From assembly GCA_035772785.1 (NCBI GenBank), contig JAOCPU010000046.1, positions 1-64,000 of the forward strand: a DNA stretch of 64,000 nt, in the 5' to 3' direction. Of this stretch, positions 47,296 through 58,610 are shown piece by piece. Each line of letters opens with the position of its first letter. Position 1 is the first letter of the stretch. A program made the position numbers and the translations under genes. The notes below the pieces were generated by a model, which was not told the DNA's origin, did not search any database, and was given only the letters and a program-made list of their open reading frames with translations. The DNA comes from Phlebiopsis flavidoalba. Taxonomy: Eukaryota > Basidiomycota > Agaricomycetes > Polyporales > Phanerochaetaceae.

Positions 47296-48752
47296 TCAAG
47301 GTGAATATCCAGGCAGTGCCTCCTCGTCTGCTTCCCACGCGCCACACGAAGCTCATCAATTTCCCGCTGCATCAGAGCCACTGTATGCAGCAGCTCCTCC
47401 ATCATGCGCATGTTTGTCGAGGACCTCTGCTGCGCTTGCAGCTCGTCGATTCTGGCGCGTAGCACGGATATTTCGTCCGGCCCAGCTTGCGTTGAATGTA
47501 TCGGCGTGACGAGCGGATGACCTCGTTCCGTTGGGGTCAGTGATCGCTCTGATTCGGGGGACTGGGCTGAGCGGTACGACAGGTGACACGTTCTGCGCTC
47601 GGCCCGTGGTATTAAAACTTCGTCGCAAGGATGTGAGGTCCAAAAGGATAGTGTCATTCGCCGACGGGGACCCGGCAGAGGACCGACGTTCGGCGACAGG
47701 TGAAGCCTGCGGGGAAGGATTGTCGGCGCGTACGTGCGCTGCTTTTCATGCGGTAGCTGGTCGCTGGAGAAAGAATTAATGAATGGTGTCATTGCCGCGT
47801 CGTGCTGATATTGAGGTGCGAGTTTCCACGGATACTTTACGCACTGCAAGTGGTTCTAATCTTGTTTGCGTTTAAGTCTTCTGACGGCGTCTGCTTCCGC
47901 TTCCGGCGAATGTACACAATCAGGATGATCACTAGCACACCAACAAACACTCCCCACGACGCCGCCGGTCACCGCAGGAGAACGGCCTCCATGCGGCTTA
48001 CCAACTGTCACCTCTGATGTCGGCTGGGCGACGACCGTTGAGTCCTTGGCGGTGGTGCTCAGGAGCGTGATGATCGAGGTGGCGGTGGTCCCCTTGCTCT
48101 GTGAACATCTGAGTCGTCACTGAAGGGTTAGAGCTAAGCGGTGAGGCCGACTCGGGTGTAGTAGAAGGCGAATGGTGTTTCCAAAGATGAACTCGAAGAT
48201 TGTGATAGTGATGTCGTTAGAAGTTGTGATGAAGGTGGGGGCGTAGACATGGTTTTCATGGCTGCTGATGAAAGTGGCTCTGTGAAAGACAGTGTGTGGA
48301 TGGCGCTGTGGTCTGGGTTGGAGGCGCACCGGCAGGCGTTTCCGTAATGGATGTAGACATTTGGGTGGGCTCGCTAGGCGGGGGACTACTGGCTAGATAA
48401 AGTCGCGCCGCTGTTTAGAATCGCGACTGGCTGCTCGCAGACACGGTAAATTCGTACCCGATGAGATGATGTTGTTGCATTCATCCGGCGAAGGAATTGA
48501 GCCTGGAGAGCAGAGTAGAGTATCAATCGCACATTCAGCTATTGCCTCAATAATTCCTTGACAGCAATCGACGGGATCGTTCGTTCTGACACAGCGTGAA
48601 GGGGCGAATAATAGAAATTCTCTAAGACGTACAGCTCGCATTGGCTTTGCCCTGATGCCAATTCTTGACATTTTTGACAGGCGTTCGACGATCTGCTGCT
48701 CAATGTTGAGTCTTGCATTACGATTACCATGCCGGATGTTTGATTGCTTCAA
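47296..48752 (-). CDS. Array membrane protein M7
   Basis: The ectodomain at 48393-48720 is Cys-rich (CQELASGQSQCELY, DPVDCCQGIIEAIAECAIDT, SPDECNNIISSGTNLPC); its DP[T/V]xCC motif resembles that of M5. Thr/Ser-rich frames at 48050-48330 form the stalk. Near 47890-47970 a helix GGVVG followed by VFVGVLVIILIVYIRRKRKQ is read across one extra base. The cytoplasmic part has DEISVLRARIDELQAQQRS, MMEELLHTVALMQREIDELR and, one frame over, DEEALPGYSP at TGA 47296-47298. Same layout as M5 and M6. The start is uncertain. Confidence 0.65.
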
Positions 48753-50131
48753 TTCCTATACGCCGCTCAAAGTGAAGTGAGTATGTCGTTCACCGGAGAG
48801 GGGGGTTTGGGGCGGCCCAGATGGGCAGAATTGTGATGTTTTGTCAGATACGCTTTTCATTGCTTATGAGTGTTATGAGCTCTGAGATGCCGAAAAATCA
48901 ATGGCACGTAGCTGGGAAAGACGATTTACGATACTATATGATCCGTGTAATGGCGATAGGAATTCTTCCGTTCCTCCAGACCCATTCAAATCAATGAAAC
49001 AAAAGTTTCCATCCCATCTGTACAATGATGACACTTAGCTTTCAAGCCTTCGGGGAAGAATACGAGTTAAAGGCTCGAAGACCTGACAATCATAGTGGCA
49101 CGATCATGGAAAAGTCAGAATCCTTCGCTACCAGATCAGGCGAAGAGAGGTCAATATGAAAGTGTACATAGCTGCGCAGAGCGATCGTGATTGTCAATCG
49201 CTCGGGATACTTCTACTCAATATTGTCTTCCATAACACTGCGAACAGTCAAAGGGGCTCAAGATCAGTGGTTCGCAGAGACAGCACTGGCACGCCCCCAC
49301 CGTGACATCACGTCCAGCGTTACGCGGACACGTTACGTCACCACGTCACCATCACACCGTGTCACGTATAGACTTTGTTTGGACTTTACCGACATTTCTC
49401 CTCATCTCCTCAGCATTCTACCAGGCCAAACGCGAGCTCTTTTTTGTTTCGCTCACGTCCTACTCGGTATTGTGTCTTCTCAATACACCATCGGCTTGCT
49501 TACTTTCCCTTCGAACCCTGGACCATTTGTCGCCCGCGATTCAATTGTGAGGCATTTGCAGCCAACTTGGATGCTGTCCCTTGTGGACGACGACGCTTAG
49601 GACGAGAACTTCAGGCGTAGTGCTTACCGATTCTTCACGGACGACTTGAGTGTGGTACCCCGGTTTGGCGTTGGTAGGGACTCGCGCCTCAGAAAGGTGC
49701 CGGTCGCTACAGACTTACACAAGTGTTCGCTAGTCAGGAGAGCAAACGGCCAAGAGGTTTGCCTGTTTTCTAGCCCGGGAAACTTGAAGGATTTGCTGAA
49801 GTCTATTGCGCAGAATGCCCTGGCTCACAACAATGAAGCCATCTTCCTGGTGTTCGGCGATTTCGAACTGGCCCTGCGGAGCACGTGCGATGACCCCGAG
49901 CCTCTAATGACGAAGCACTGGAATGTCAGCCACACTCACTGGTCAAGATGCGCTCAGGGCCAAGCCTGGGCTGCGTATCGCGGCCGGTCCATATCCAGCC
50001 ACCACATTTGGCCCGCATTTCTCGTGTCAGCCTTCTGGGCATAACACCCCTAAGTCTTCTCATCCTCCACACCACTCACCATCTTCCTCCACCGTGCCGG
50101 TCACGAACGATTTGCCATCGAATCAGCCATT
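48753..50131. other. Divergent promoter region between M7 and RhoGAP gene
   Basis: M7 runs left and the RhoGAP gene right. 49285-49375 is dense in GTCAC/GTGAC words. Plus-strand frames at 49187-50044 show no domain; part may be the RhoGAP 5' UTR or an upstream exon. Confidence 0.4.
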
Positions 50132-52694
50132 ATGTCCTCTTTCACGAAGCATCCCTACCATCAATCGTTCTCTTCTGGGACGGCCTGGAATGCCACAGGA
50201 TGAAATTGAAAAACAACAGTCAGCGCAGTCGAAGCAACTCTCGGCCTCCTCCACGAGGTAATCCTACGCAACAGCTTTGTTGGCGAAGCTGGCGACTGGT
50301 CGACCGCCCCCACCCTGCAGGTGCATCTCCGCAGAGGACCTCCCACGAGGACGCCGGTCGTCAACGATTCCTCTCCCTTCCAGTCCAGCCCACCTCTGAG
50401 AGCGCGAGCCCATCTTCACCGACCCGCCGATCGGTACAACTTTCGCCGTCCGTTTCTCATGAACGAACGCACCGCGCGAAACTCCAAGCATACCAGCGAA
50501 CATCCGACGCAGAGGCTGACAGACTCGCCCGTGCATGTGGGGAGGGTCCATTCTCACCCACCTCTCCCTCGCCCTATCTCTCCACGGATGCTTTCACAAA
50601 CACACCTGCCCCGTCCCGCGCGTCAGCGCTCACAGTCAGTCTCGGTAGCCCAAGTACAGCGCCGTCGCTCTTCCGCACGTCCTGCTGTGTGTGCGACTTC
50701 CCGCACAATCGGGTGCACACAGCAATCCATACGAGCGCTGAAGCGCCTTCTTGAAGAGGAGACAAAAACGTTTAAGATTCACGACCACATTGAAGTTGAG
50801 GATCTGTTGAGCGGACGCCTTTGGGAGGGACGAGGACGAGTTGCCGGTTGATTGCGTGAGAGACAAGGTCGACGAAGATAATGGGCATGACGGTGTGTGG
50901 AGGAGAGAGAGGAGGGAACGGCGGCTGATGGAGGATGTTCGTCGTAAGATGAAACAACGGGACCAAAGTAGGTCGCCTGCGTGTCTCATACTAACGTATT
51001 CGGCGACTAACGACTTGTCAGACGTCTTTCGGCGCATATATCCAAGACTTGCCCGATACTGCACTTGTTCCAGTCATTGTTGGAGGATATCGGCACTTTG
51101 TTCCTCTCGTCGTTCAAGCAAGCATTGAAGAGCTCTACCGGACAGGTGCGTTCCATACGTCCACTTCGTCAGCCAAGCGTCTGAGCAACCCTGTAGGGAT
51201 ATACGAGCATAGCCTCTTCCGAACACTTCCTGATCGCGCACATCTCTTCCAACTCGTCGCACCACTTCGACGCCTCTCCGACCTCTCAACTCTCAACGCG
51301 GAGCTCTCTCCCTAATCTTGCTGTCCACGTATCCCCCGATCCCCGTTCCTCCGCCCCATGCATCACGCGCGTCTATGTCAGTTATCCCACGCCCCATTTC
51401 CCTCCACGCCGAGTCCTATCCCGAGCTTTTGCGCACTACTCATCACCTACCTCACGTCCCTGCCCACACCGCTTATTCATCGCTCGCTTTCCAGCGCGCT
51501 CTGGGCGTGGTGTGTGTCGCCCTCTCTCCTTCGGCATGAGCAGCGTCTGCGGCGACGCGGCCGACGACGCTTCGTCCTCCTCATCATCCTCGTCCACCCG
51601 AAGACGAAGAAGAAGAAAGCTACAGCACGCGCATTCGTCGGCGCGAGGAGGCGCTGCTCAATCTCCCACCGCTGCGCGTGCAGATCAAAATCGCGCGGCG
51701 TGTCCTGCTGCTCCTCCCTCGGCGGGTGTTTGGAATGCTCGTGTACGTCCTCACCTTCTTCGATGCCGTTGCGAAGGCGCCGGGCGTCGGCATGGACGCG
51801 GAAGACGTCGGGAGGCTTATAGGTGGTGCGGTCGTCGGTGGGCAGCAGCGGCGAGAGAGTGTCGTCGAGGGAAAGAAGAAGGAGGGCAGAGAGGACAAAT
51901 GCCAGTCGGTCGTGGTGTGGCTGTTGAGACACTGGGGCGAAATTGCTAGCGGGTACGAGTGCGAAGATGCGGAGGGGCGGAGAGAGAGAGTAACACGGCC
52001 AGCGCTAGCAAGGCGAGGGAGAGATCGGCATCCGTATGCGTCTCTTTAGAGAAGGGTGGCGACCACGAGGCGAGAGCGGATCGTCTGAAGGGAGACGCGG
52101 TGCGATACGATGATGATAGAGGCGTGGCGAGCAAGTTCATCTGAACGCGAAGATGAGAAGCGTCAAGTCCGAATACGAGGCTCGAACCCCTGTAGAACAT
52201 CCCGTCGCTCCATCCGACAGCATCCCACGGATCGAGCTACCGCTTGGCATCTCCCAGGAGAAGCTCTTCATGACGCCTGCACCATTCGGCGTTCACTCCC
52301 CGGATATCGATGAGGACGCCAGTGTGTACTCCAACGGTACGTTTCCATCTCTGTATGATGTAGCATATACTCACTTCAACCAGCAGATGATACGTCTCTG
52401 TATGACATGTACTCTTCCAGTCTTCTTCAGGAGCCTCTTCCGCCTACCGCTTTAGCCTCGAGCAAAATCCCGCGCGTGGCACCTTTACAGATCAACTCGC
52501 GTCGCGATGGTAAACGAGAACTACAGATCGACGCCGACGCCGCTTCCCGCTTTGTGCTCGAAAGGGAGAATCTTGAGCTTAAGCGCCGTCTGGCCGAGGC
52601 ACTCGGAGAGAGGGATGAGGCAAAGAAGGTCGTGGATGCTATGCGGCGGTCTGGTCAAGCCTTGAATTTGTATGCATTCCCTGTCTATGGATGA
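50132..52694 (+). CDS. RhoGAP-domain protein
   Basis: GTPase-activating protein for Rho-type GTPases, acting in polarity and wall signalling. The start at 50132 gives MSSFTKHPYHQSFSSG, then a Ser/Pro-rich N-terminal region with LLHEVILRNSFVGEAGDWS. The domain begins FGAYIQDLPDTALVPVIVGG and SIEELYRTG, an intron joins GIYEHSLFRTLPDR (putative arginine finger in LFRTLP), then LCALLITYLTSLPTPLI and ALWAWCVSP. Later come VQIKIARRVLLLLPRRVFGM, LVYVLTFFDAVAKAP, DVGRLIGGAVVGG and SVVVWLLRHWGEI. The C-terminal part has a coiled coil (ENLELKRRLAEALGERDEA) ending near 52694. Motif order is that of fungal RhoGAPs. Frame breaks are frequent; introns follow YRTG and several later exons. The target GTPase cannot be told. 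Confidence 0.75.
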
Positions 52695-53157
52695 CTTTAC
52701 ATAGGTATCACAATGAACGCGTTATTTCTCAATATCTCATCCCAGTTGCTTATCAGAGTCTGCGCACGACAAGTAAAGGCCTATTCGCCGGCTATGCCAT
52801 AAACGCGTCTCTATAATTTTGCCAGAAGGTGCAGTATGATCTGTGAGTTCCCACACTCCATGACTCGACGGCTCGTCACTCACCCATTGATATTACTCGA
52901 TAGCTACAGGAGCTTGAGTCCGTCGCAGTGCGACCGCATACTTGTGTTGGTGGACGAACGGTTGACCTGCTTGATTGATCTCACCCTCGATTGAGAGGAT
53001 ATACGGATCTTCGTCATGATCGTGGAAGACAAAGCGATCGGGTCATTCATGCAAACCATCTGGGTGTTCTGCGTATAACTCCTGTGACGCATGTTCAGCA
53101 TGTAGTGTTCTGCTCTGAGTTGATCTAGAGGTGCGTACCCAGTCATCAATGTCCCCT
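52695..53157. other. Convergent intergenic region
   Basis: Between the 3' ends of the RhoGAP gene (plus) and FB3 (minus). A minus-strand frame at 52904-53149 could be the last FB3 exon, without motif support. Confidence 0.4.
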
Positions 53158-54348
53158 TTACTCCACATGGTTTATGATGGTGTCCAGAGGCCTCCCATAT
53201 TTTGCACTCAAGTCGACGAGGAGAGCGTACTGAAGGTGGTTAAGTGCCCGCAACATGCCCGGAGTTTTTCCCAATACGACGGATCTGCTGGCGCATATAA
53301 CGAGGGATCCTCCTGAGAGACATCGATCACGAGTCTTGATACTGAGCGATGGTGAACCTCTTGCCCTGAGGCTTGTTGAGCCGATACCATACCAGTACCT
53401 ACCGACGCTGGACCATACTATCAAGTTGGCGCGATCTGTGGGAAATATGAACATAATATGCGGGGAGGTGGGTCAAGTAACATGCCTGTGTGTTACGGCC
53501 TGAAATTCTCCACTCAAATCTGTACTTTTATTAGAAAACTCGCGATCAAACTTTGATGTTCTTACCGTCGAACGGAAGGACGTTGATGTTGTCCAGCCAT
53601 CGAAATAGTCGTGACAAAGCCGAAATATCGGAATTTTCTTTGCCGGTATGGAAATGCCTTCTCGGCTGAAAGCCGACGAGTGTGGCAATCCACAAATGAT
53701 CGTTCTGCGGACATTCGTCGACCATGATGTCCAATATCCGTCGTGGCTTCGGACTCAGAGAAAGGAACTCGTCATCGTGCAAAGGGTCCTGCCACCCTAC
53801 GTGGGCTAGCGCGAGAAGCCGAAGGTTTGGGATGGAGTCGATGAGGCGAAGGAACGACGGGAGGGAGGGAAACCTTTGCCTACGAAGCGTGAGGGCCCCA
53901 AGGTTGGTCAATCTACGCGAATGCTGACGCCAATATAGGAGCGAATTTGCATTCCAGACTGCAACTTGTCCAACATCTTTGGGAGGATCCGAGACGTATA
54001 GACTATACCGGTGACGGAAGGTAGCATGCCAAGGAGCACGCTGACGTCCGCGGGGTTTGCGGTGAAGTCGATCGTCACATGCTGAACAATGTCCCTGAGA
54101 TTCCTCGAGAGCTTTGAACACAACACGGATCGAAGAAAGTATATCTGGTTGGCGTCTCGCAGAGTCAGCTCAGCGAAAACACTCTTTCTTCTTTCCGGGG
54201 ATGTATCCAATAAGAGTTTAGCGTACTCGCGTATAGTGGACCACAGCTCTGGCGGGAGCCGCCCCAGATGAAATGTTAAAAGAGCGTGTTGAAAGTTGTC
54301 GGTGGACATCCTGTAGAGCATTCTTGAGTCCGGTATGCGCATTGTCAC
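53158..54348 (-). CDS. F-box-like protein (copy FB3)
   Basis: The N-terminal half holds a degenerate F-box start LGRLPPELWSTIREYAKLL, followed by SPERRKSVFAELTLRDANQI and YFLRSVLCSKLSRNLRDIV, and then LRR-like segments (FLRLIDSIPNLRLLALAHVG). It aligns closely with FB4 about 2.5 kb downstream along the window (same strand), showing a tandem duplication. The C-terminal part (53158-53454) is less certain. Predicted SCF adaptor by family resemblance; partner unknown. Residues GMLPSVTGIVYTS continue into a frame break near 53980. Confidence 0.6.
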
Positions 54349-54705
54349 GCGGTTTTGATTCGTCGAGCTGGTATCGGCGTCGACTGAGACATTTAAGGAT
54401 TTTGAGATAGCTGCAAATGGGACAATCTTCGCTTCATCGTCCCGAAACCGGTGACTCGAGGCCTACACTTTTCGTCCTTCCACGCCCATCATCTCCTTGA
54501 TCGAATCTTCTTGAATATTCATTCCTTGACATGCTGATATCTGGCACCCCGTAGTATGAAGTGCTTTAGCAAAATGCCCTCCAATCACAACTTGCGATTA
54601 AGCACTGTTCAAGGCCGCGCAATGCTCGGAACGGCGCTGGCCAGAGTAGAAATTAGTGGCCAATTCAGAGTAAATTTGGGCGGATACAAGTCCGTCAAGT
54701 TATCT

Positions 54706-57097
54706 TCACGCAAGATAAACATCGATAAATGCACTTGACAGAGGGTAGTGTGAGCGGAGGACGACCTGATTTCCACTCGGAGGCCGTACGAGTAAATGGA
54801 GCCGATCACGATCACGCAGCGTCTGGTGGAACTTGCGATTAAATTGGTCCTGGACGCTCAGCGCCCGTTCGACCAGAAGTCCACCATGGTATATATACTG
54901 TGCATAATGCACCGAACCAGCAATAGCTTGAAGTCCATTGTCCAAAAGCCTCAGCAGTCGCTAGACTGAAATCACTCATACACTCGTCTCCCAACCCATG
55001 GACTCCTCCTACTAAACACCACTGATTCAACCCCATCTGCGCCATTGCTAGCGTGTGTGTTAGGTCCTCTAGGGTACCGGTAGGGTGTCGATGGTAAGTA
55101 CCAAAACCTTGCATCTACCTTGCTCCGGTATGACAACGGACTCACAGCACAAAGGGGGACAGCCTCAAACGATGTACACATAAGGACAACCCTCCTCATC
55201 TTTGCCGGTTTCCACTGTTTCCCGAATCTATGGAAAGCCTGACGAAAAGCAAGGGTAAATTAATTTTGATTTACATATGACGGAAAAAAAAAGAGTGCTC
55301 ACTCGTCATTAGCCGTACTCATGGAGGGCTCGGTACTTGGGACAAGTCGTGATCCTGACCGAGTTTCGAAGTACGACGCTTGTTGCTCCGTCGCATTGCG
55401 ACGATTTGCACATTCGAGCCCACATGTCGGCATGAGCTGAGGCGGGATCGCTGGACGTTGCAGCCTTGACTGATAGTAGGAATGGGTTTTTTGCGGTCGA
55501 GCATGGGACGAGGATAGAGACATAATGGACTACTCCATTGAAATAGTTCTCCAATGCTCGTGGTGAGTTCCTGTCACGGTGACATGAGATCACAAAGCAT
55601 TCTAGCCATGCAAATCCAAACGACTCACCCCAACGATTCCATCCGTGCCCTGATTTACATTGGTCCACACACCGGCGGAAGGGCTTATCTCGACCGTGAC
55701 CGGTGATTAGGAGCCGTTTGTAGGGAGGGAAGTCGTCGCGAAATCGCCGGGCAATCCGTTCCAGACGGCTGTCCAGGAATCGCTCTGGATGACTTTTGCA
55801 TTCAGGCCGAACGCCGAGTCCATCCACTGTGCGATAGTCGCAAAGTCGGGTCCCTGATTGGGGACTGCGTGCGGACAACAGTACCGAACCACCGTCCTCC
55901 CAGGGCTGCATGAAAAGGGTACATGACTCGTCTGGCAGAGCCGACAGTCAGGAAGTGCATGACGAGTGACAAGGGTGGGGGATTATTGTGTGAAGTACCT
56001 TCTGGTATGACTTGAATGTCTGCCATCATACCATTGCCGGATAATGAGCAATCGTTCAGGACGTTCAAGTCACTGAACCATCGCAATAGTTGTGCCAGCC
56101 CTGTGATATCGGGCTTGTGACCACCCAGTGCGAAATTTTCCTCGCCCACGGGATGCCAACAAGAGCAGCGATCCATAGCTGATTGATCTGTCGACATCGG
56201 TCGACGACCACCCTAACTCTCCGTGGGATAATCCATGTTTAAGGCGAGATAATCGTCATTACGCGTCGGCTCCCCCCAAGCAACGTCCACGAGAGTGAGT
56301 TGGCGCAAACTCGGGATGGAGTTTGATGAGGCGGGAAGGAATGAAGGCAAAAGAGGGGAATTTATGTCTACACAGTGAAATGGCGTCAAGGCTTGTGAGT
56401 TTACACAAATGCGACGCCAATACAGGAGGGAGCCTGTGTCCCATACTGTGATCCTCCATCCACTATGGTCGTTACAGAGATTTGTGATGTAAGACAAATT
56501 GGTCATGGAAGGTAATAGGCTGAGAAGGAAGCCCATGTCCGCTGGACTAGCGGGAAAACCAATGACCACTGTCTCAATGACATCCCGTAGGTGCCCCGAC
56601 AGCTTTGAACAGAGGATGGAGCGAAGAGAGTAGATGTCGTGTGTGTTCCATAGGGTCAAGGAGGCGAAAGCTTTCCTCCTTCTCTCCGATGATGTATGAT
56701 CGGAGAGCTGCACGTACTCGCGAACGACATACCACAGCTCAGGTGGCAGCCGCGTGAGACGGTATATGAGAAGGTTGCGGGGGAAGTCGTCGATGGTGCC
56801 TTCCAGAGCCGTCTTGAGCTCGAGACGAGCCGCAGAGTGCAGCTCGTGCTCGTTAGGCCCAGACTGCTCTGTCAGATGACGCAGGATGCGGGATAGCTGC
56901 AGGTATACACCCTTGGCTTCATCGCGCGACATCAGAGGTGGCAAACGACACCTTCGACCTTCCACACCCAGCATCTCCTTCACGGACCTTTCGACATCCA
57001 CACGACATGACTTCTGCTGCAATCCTGACGAATGGATCGCATCGGCGAATGCTCTCCAGTTGCAGTTGGCAACCAGCCTCTGCTGAAGTCGGCCCAT
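54706..57097 (-). CDS. F-box-like protein (copy FB4)
   Basis: The first exon is the longest clean coding frame in the window, 56213-57097 (294 codons), starting MGRLQQRLVANCNWRAFADA. Residues about 113-130 read LTRLPPELWYVVREYVQL, the F-box-like start, then SERRRKAFASLTLWNTHDIY, SLRSILCSKLSGHLRDVIE and LRR-like segments including NSIPSLRQLTLVDVAWGEP. The remainder is read over several frames: LAQLLRWFSDLNVL (56080), YKRLLITGHGRDKP (55680) and GLQAIAGSVHYAQYIYHGG (54890). About 60% of positions match FB3 over the first 100 residues of overlap, by eye. The 5' boundary is reliable; the 3' end is approximate. Confidence 0.65.
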
Positions 57098-57555
57098 GGC
57101 TGGTGCGACGGCTAGGCTCGAAAGGAGCGGCCAGTCCAGCGCGAGTCGAGTGTGGCAGGACGTTGTGCGCGCAACCTCGCCCGAGAGATATGAAACATTG
57201 TAACGTTAGGTCCTTGGGCCTGAACGTTGAGCAGGGCGGGTGGGAGGAAAGACAGGGCAGTGCCATGTCGGCGGTTAGATGCATGTGCTTAAATACGGGC
57301 GCTAGTCTTGTTCCACGCTGCGAGCATGCGGCAGGTCACGAGACTCGACGATGTCTAGTGGAAAATAACATGTCAATATCCGGTATTTACAGTTAAAAGT
57401 CAAGAAAGAGAGCGCATGTTCCCCAGTCTTCGCAATATGGTACCATTAGCTGAGACGAAATCTAGCATATCTATACCGACCCGTCAGAGAACAAAGTACG
57501 CGCATGTAATGACGATGCTTCAACGCACCCGATTATCTCTTCTGGCCAGGAAGCC
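57098..57555. other. Intergenic, FB4 promoter
   Basis: No gene seen. FB4 promoter and the 3' flank of the next minus-strand gene. Confidence 0.5.
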
Positions 57556-58610
57556 TTACCATCCGCTAAATGCCCAGCCTCCACTGCGCCGACCTAGGCA
57601 CATACCCGAATTCTCTTCCGAGATTTCGACCTTGAGTGTCGCCTTACTCTGGTTCTTGGACCATTGGACCTCAATTCCGTGTATCACGAGCTGCACCGCG
57701 GTCGGCAGCTTCTGCGACTTGCCCTGGTGGATGCCGCTGTGGAGCTCGTCAGTAACGTAGGAAAGCACTTAGAGACATTGGGATGTTATGGGTATGGCAC
57801 AGGCGTACCACAATGGTCCATTGTGTTGTGTGCCCCTTGAGCTGGTTCCCGTTTGTAGGAGTCGCCGAAGAGGGCTTGGATAGTCAGCTTCGCTTTCATA
57901 GCGACGGATCCAAACAGAAGACGGTCGGCTATGGACACAATCATATTATTTCAATGATAAATATTGCGAGAGGCTCCGCGACGAACCTTGTTGGTAGGGG
58001 TGGGCTGGATGAGCGTGCCGCTGCCGCCAAACACGAGGGTCAAAGTCGGGTTGTGTGAAGTGCTCCTCGATTTTGACTGTCCTCGAGACATTCTGGTACT
58101 TTTCTGCCTTGCAGCCTTCTTGATCCTGTCAAAACACGTGTCATGACTTAGACACTTGAGACGAGCAGTGGCACGTACTGGTCAAAGAGACTCTTTGTCC
58201 GCGTCTTGATCGCCTTCGCGTCCGTCTTCGCGTTTCGCGTGCAGGTGCGGGAGCAGGGGTTGTAGACGGCCCAGCGACAGCATTAGATGTAGACCCAGAT
58301 GTCTTTTGTTTCTTTACCGCGCGCAGCTCGTTTTCCAGCTAGGCATATATTCAGTACGCGGTTGCTACGTCACACAAAAAACACGCACTTGGAGAATACG
58401 GAGCCGCATGGCCTCTACCACCTCTTTCGTGTACGGGTATGGAACAGGCTGAGAGTAGTCGACTGCAAGAGTGCCTCTATTTCACAGCTGTTTATGGAAG
58501 CAATAATATTCATGCCCACCTGGCTCCTCTCTACCGCGCTTTCCAAGCACAGCATTGGTCGGAGGCGGGCTGATCACACCTGCACATTGACTATAGTTTT
58601 GGGTGGCCAT
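57556..58610 (-). CDS. Multi-exon protein of unknown function
   Basis: The start at 58610 reads MATQNYSQCAGVISPPPTNA then VLGKRGREEP; introns with clear GT-AG ends (GTGGGCATG...TTGCAG, GTGCGTGTT...GCCTAG) join VDYSQPVPYPYTKEVVEAMR and LENELRAVKKQKTSGSTSN, a short coiled coil with a KKQK basic patch. Later exons give DAKAIKTRTKSLFDQ, a Lys/Arg-rich KKAARQKSTRMSRT, VFGGSGTLIQPTPTNK, LTIQALFGDSYKREP and, at the end, AVQLVIHGIEVQWSKNQSKA. The basic patches suggest a nuclear location (inference). I do not recognise the family. The conserved-looking exon pattern argues for a real gene. The 3' end is approximate. Confidence 0.55.

Noticed and set aside
52165..52200. tRNA-like B box (GGTTCGAGCC, minus strand)
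   Set aside because: No complementary T-stem, no A box at the right distance, and it lies in the RhoGAP gene.
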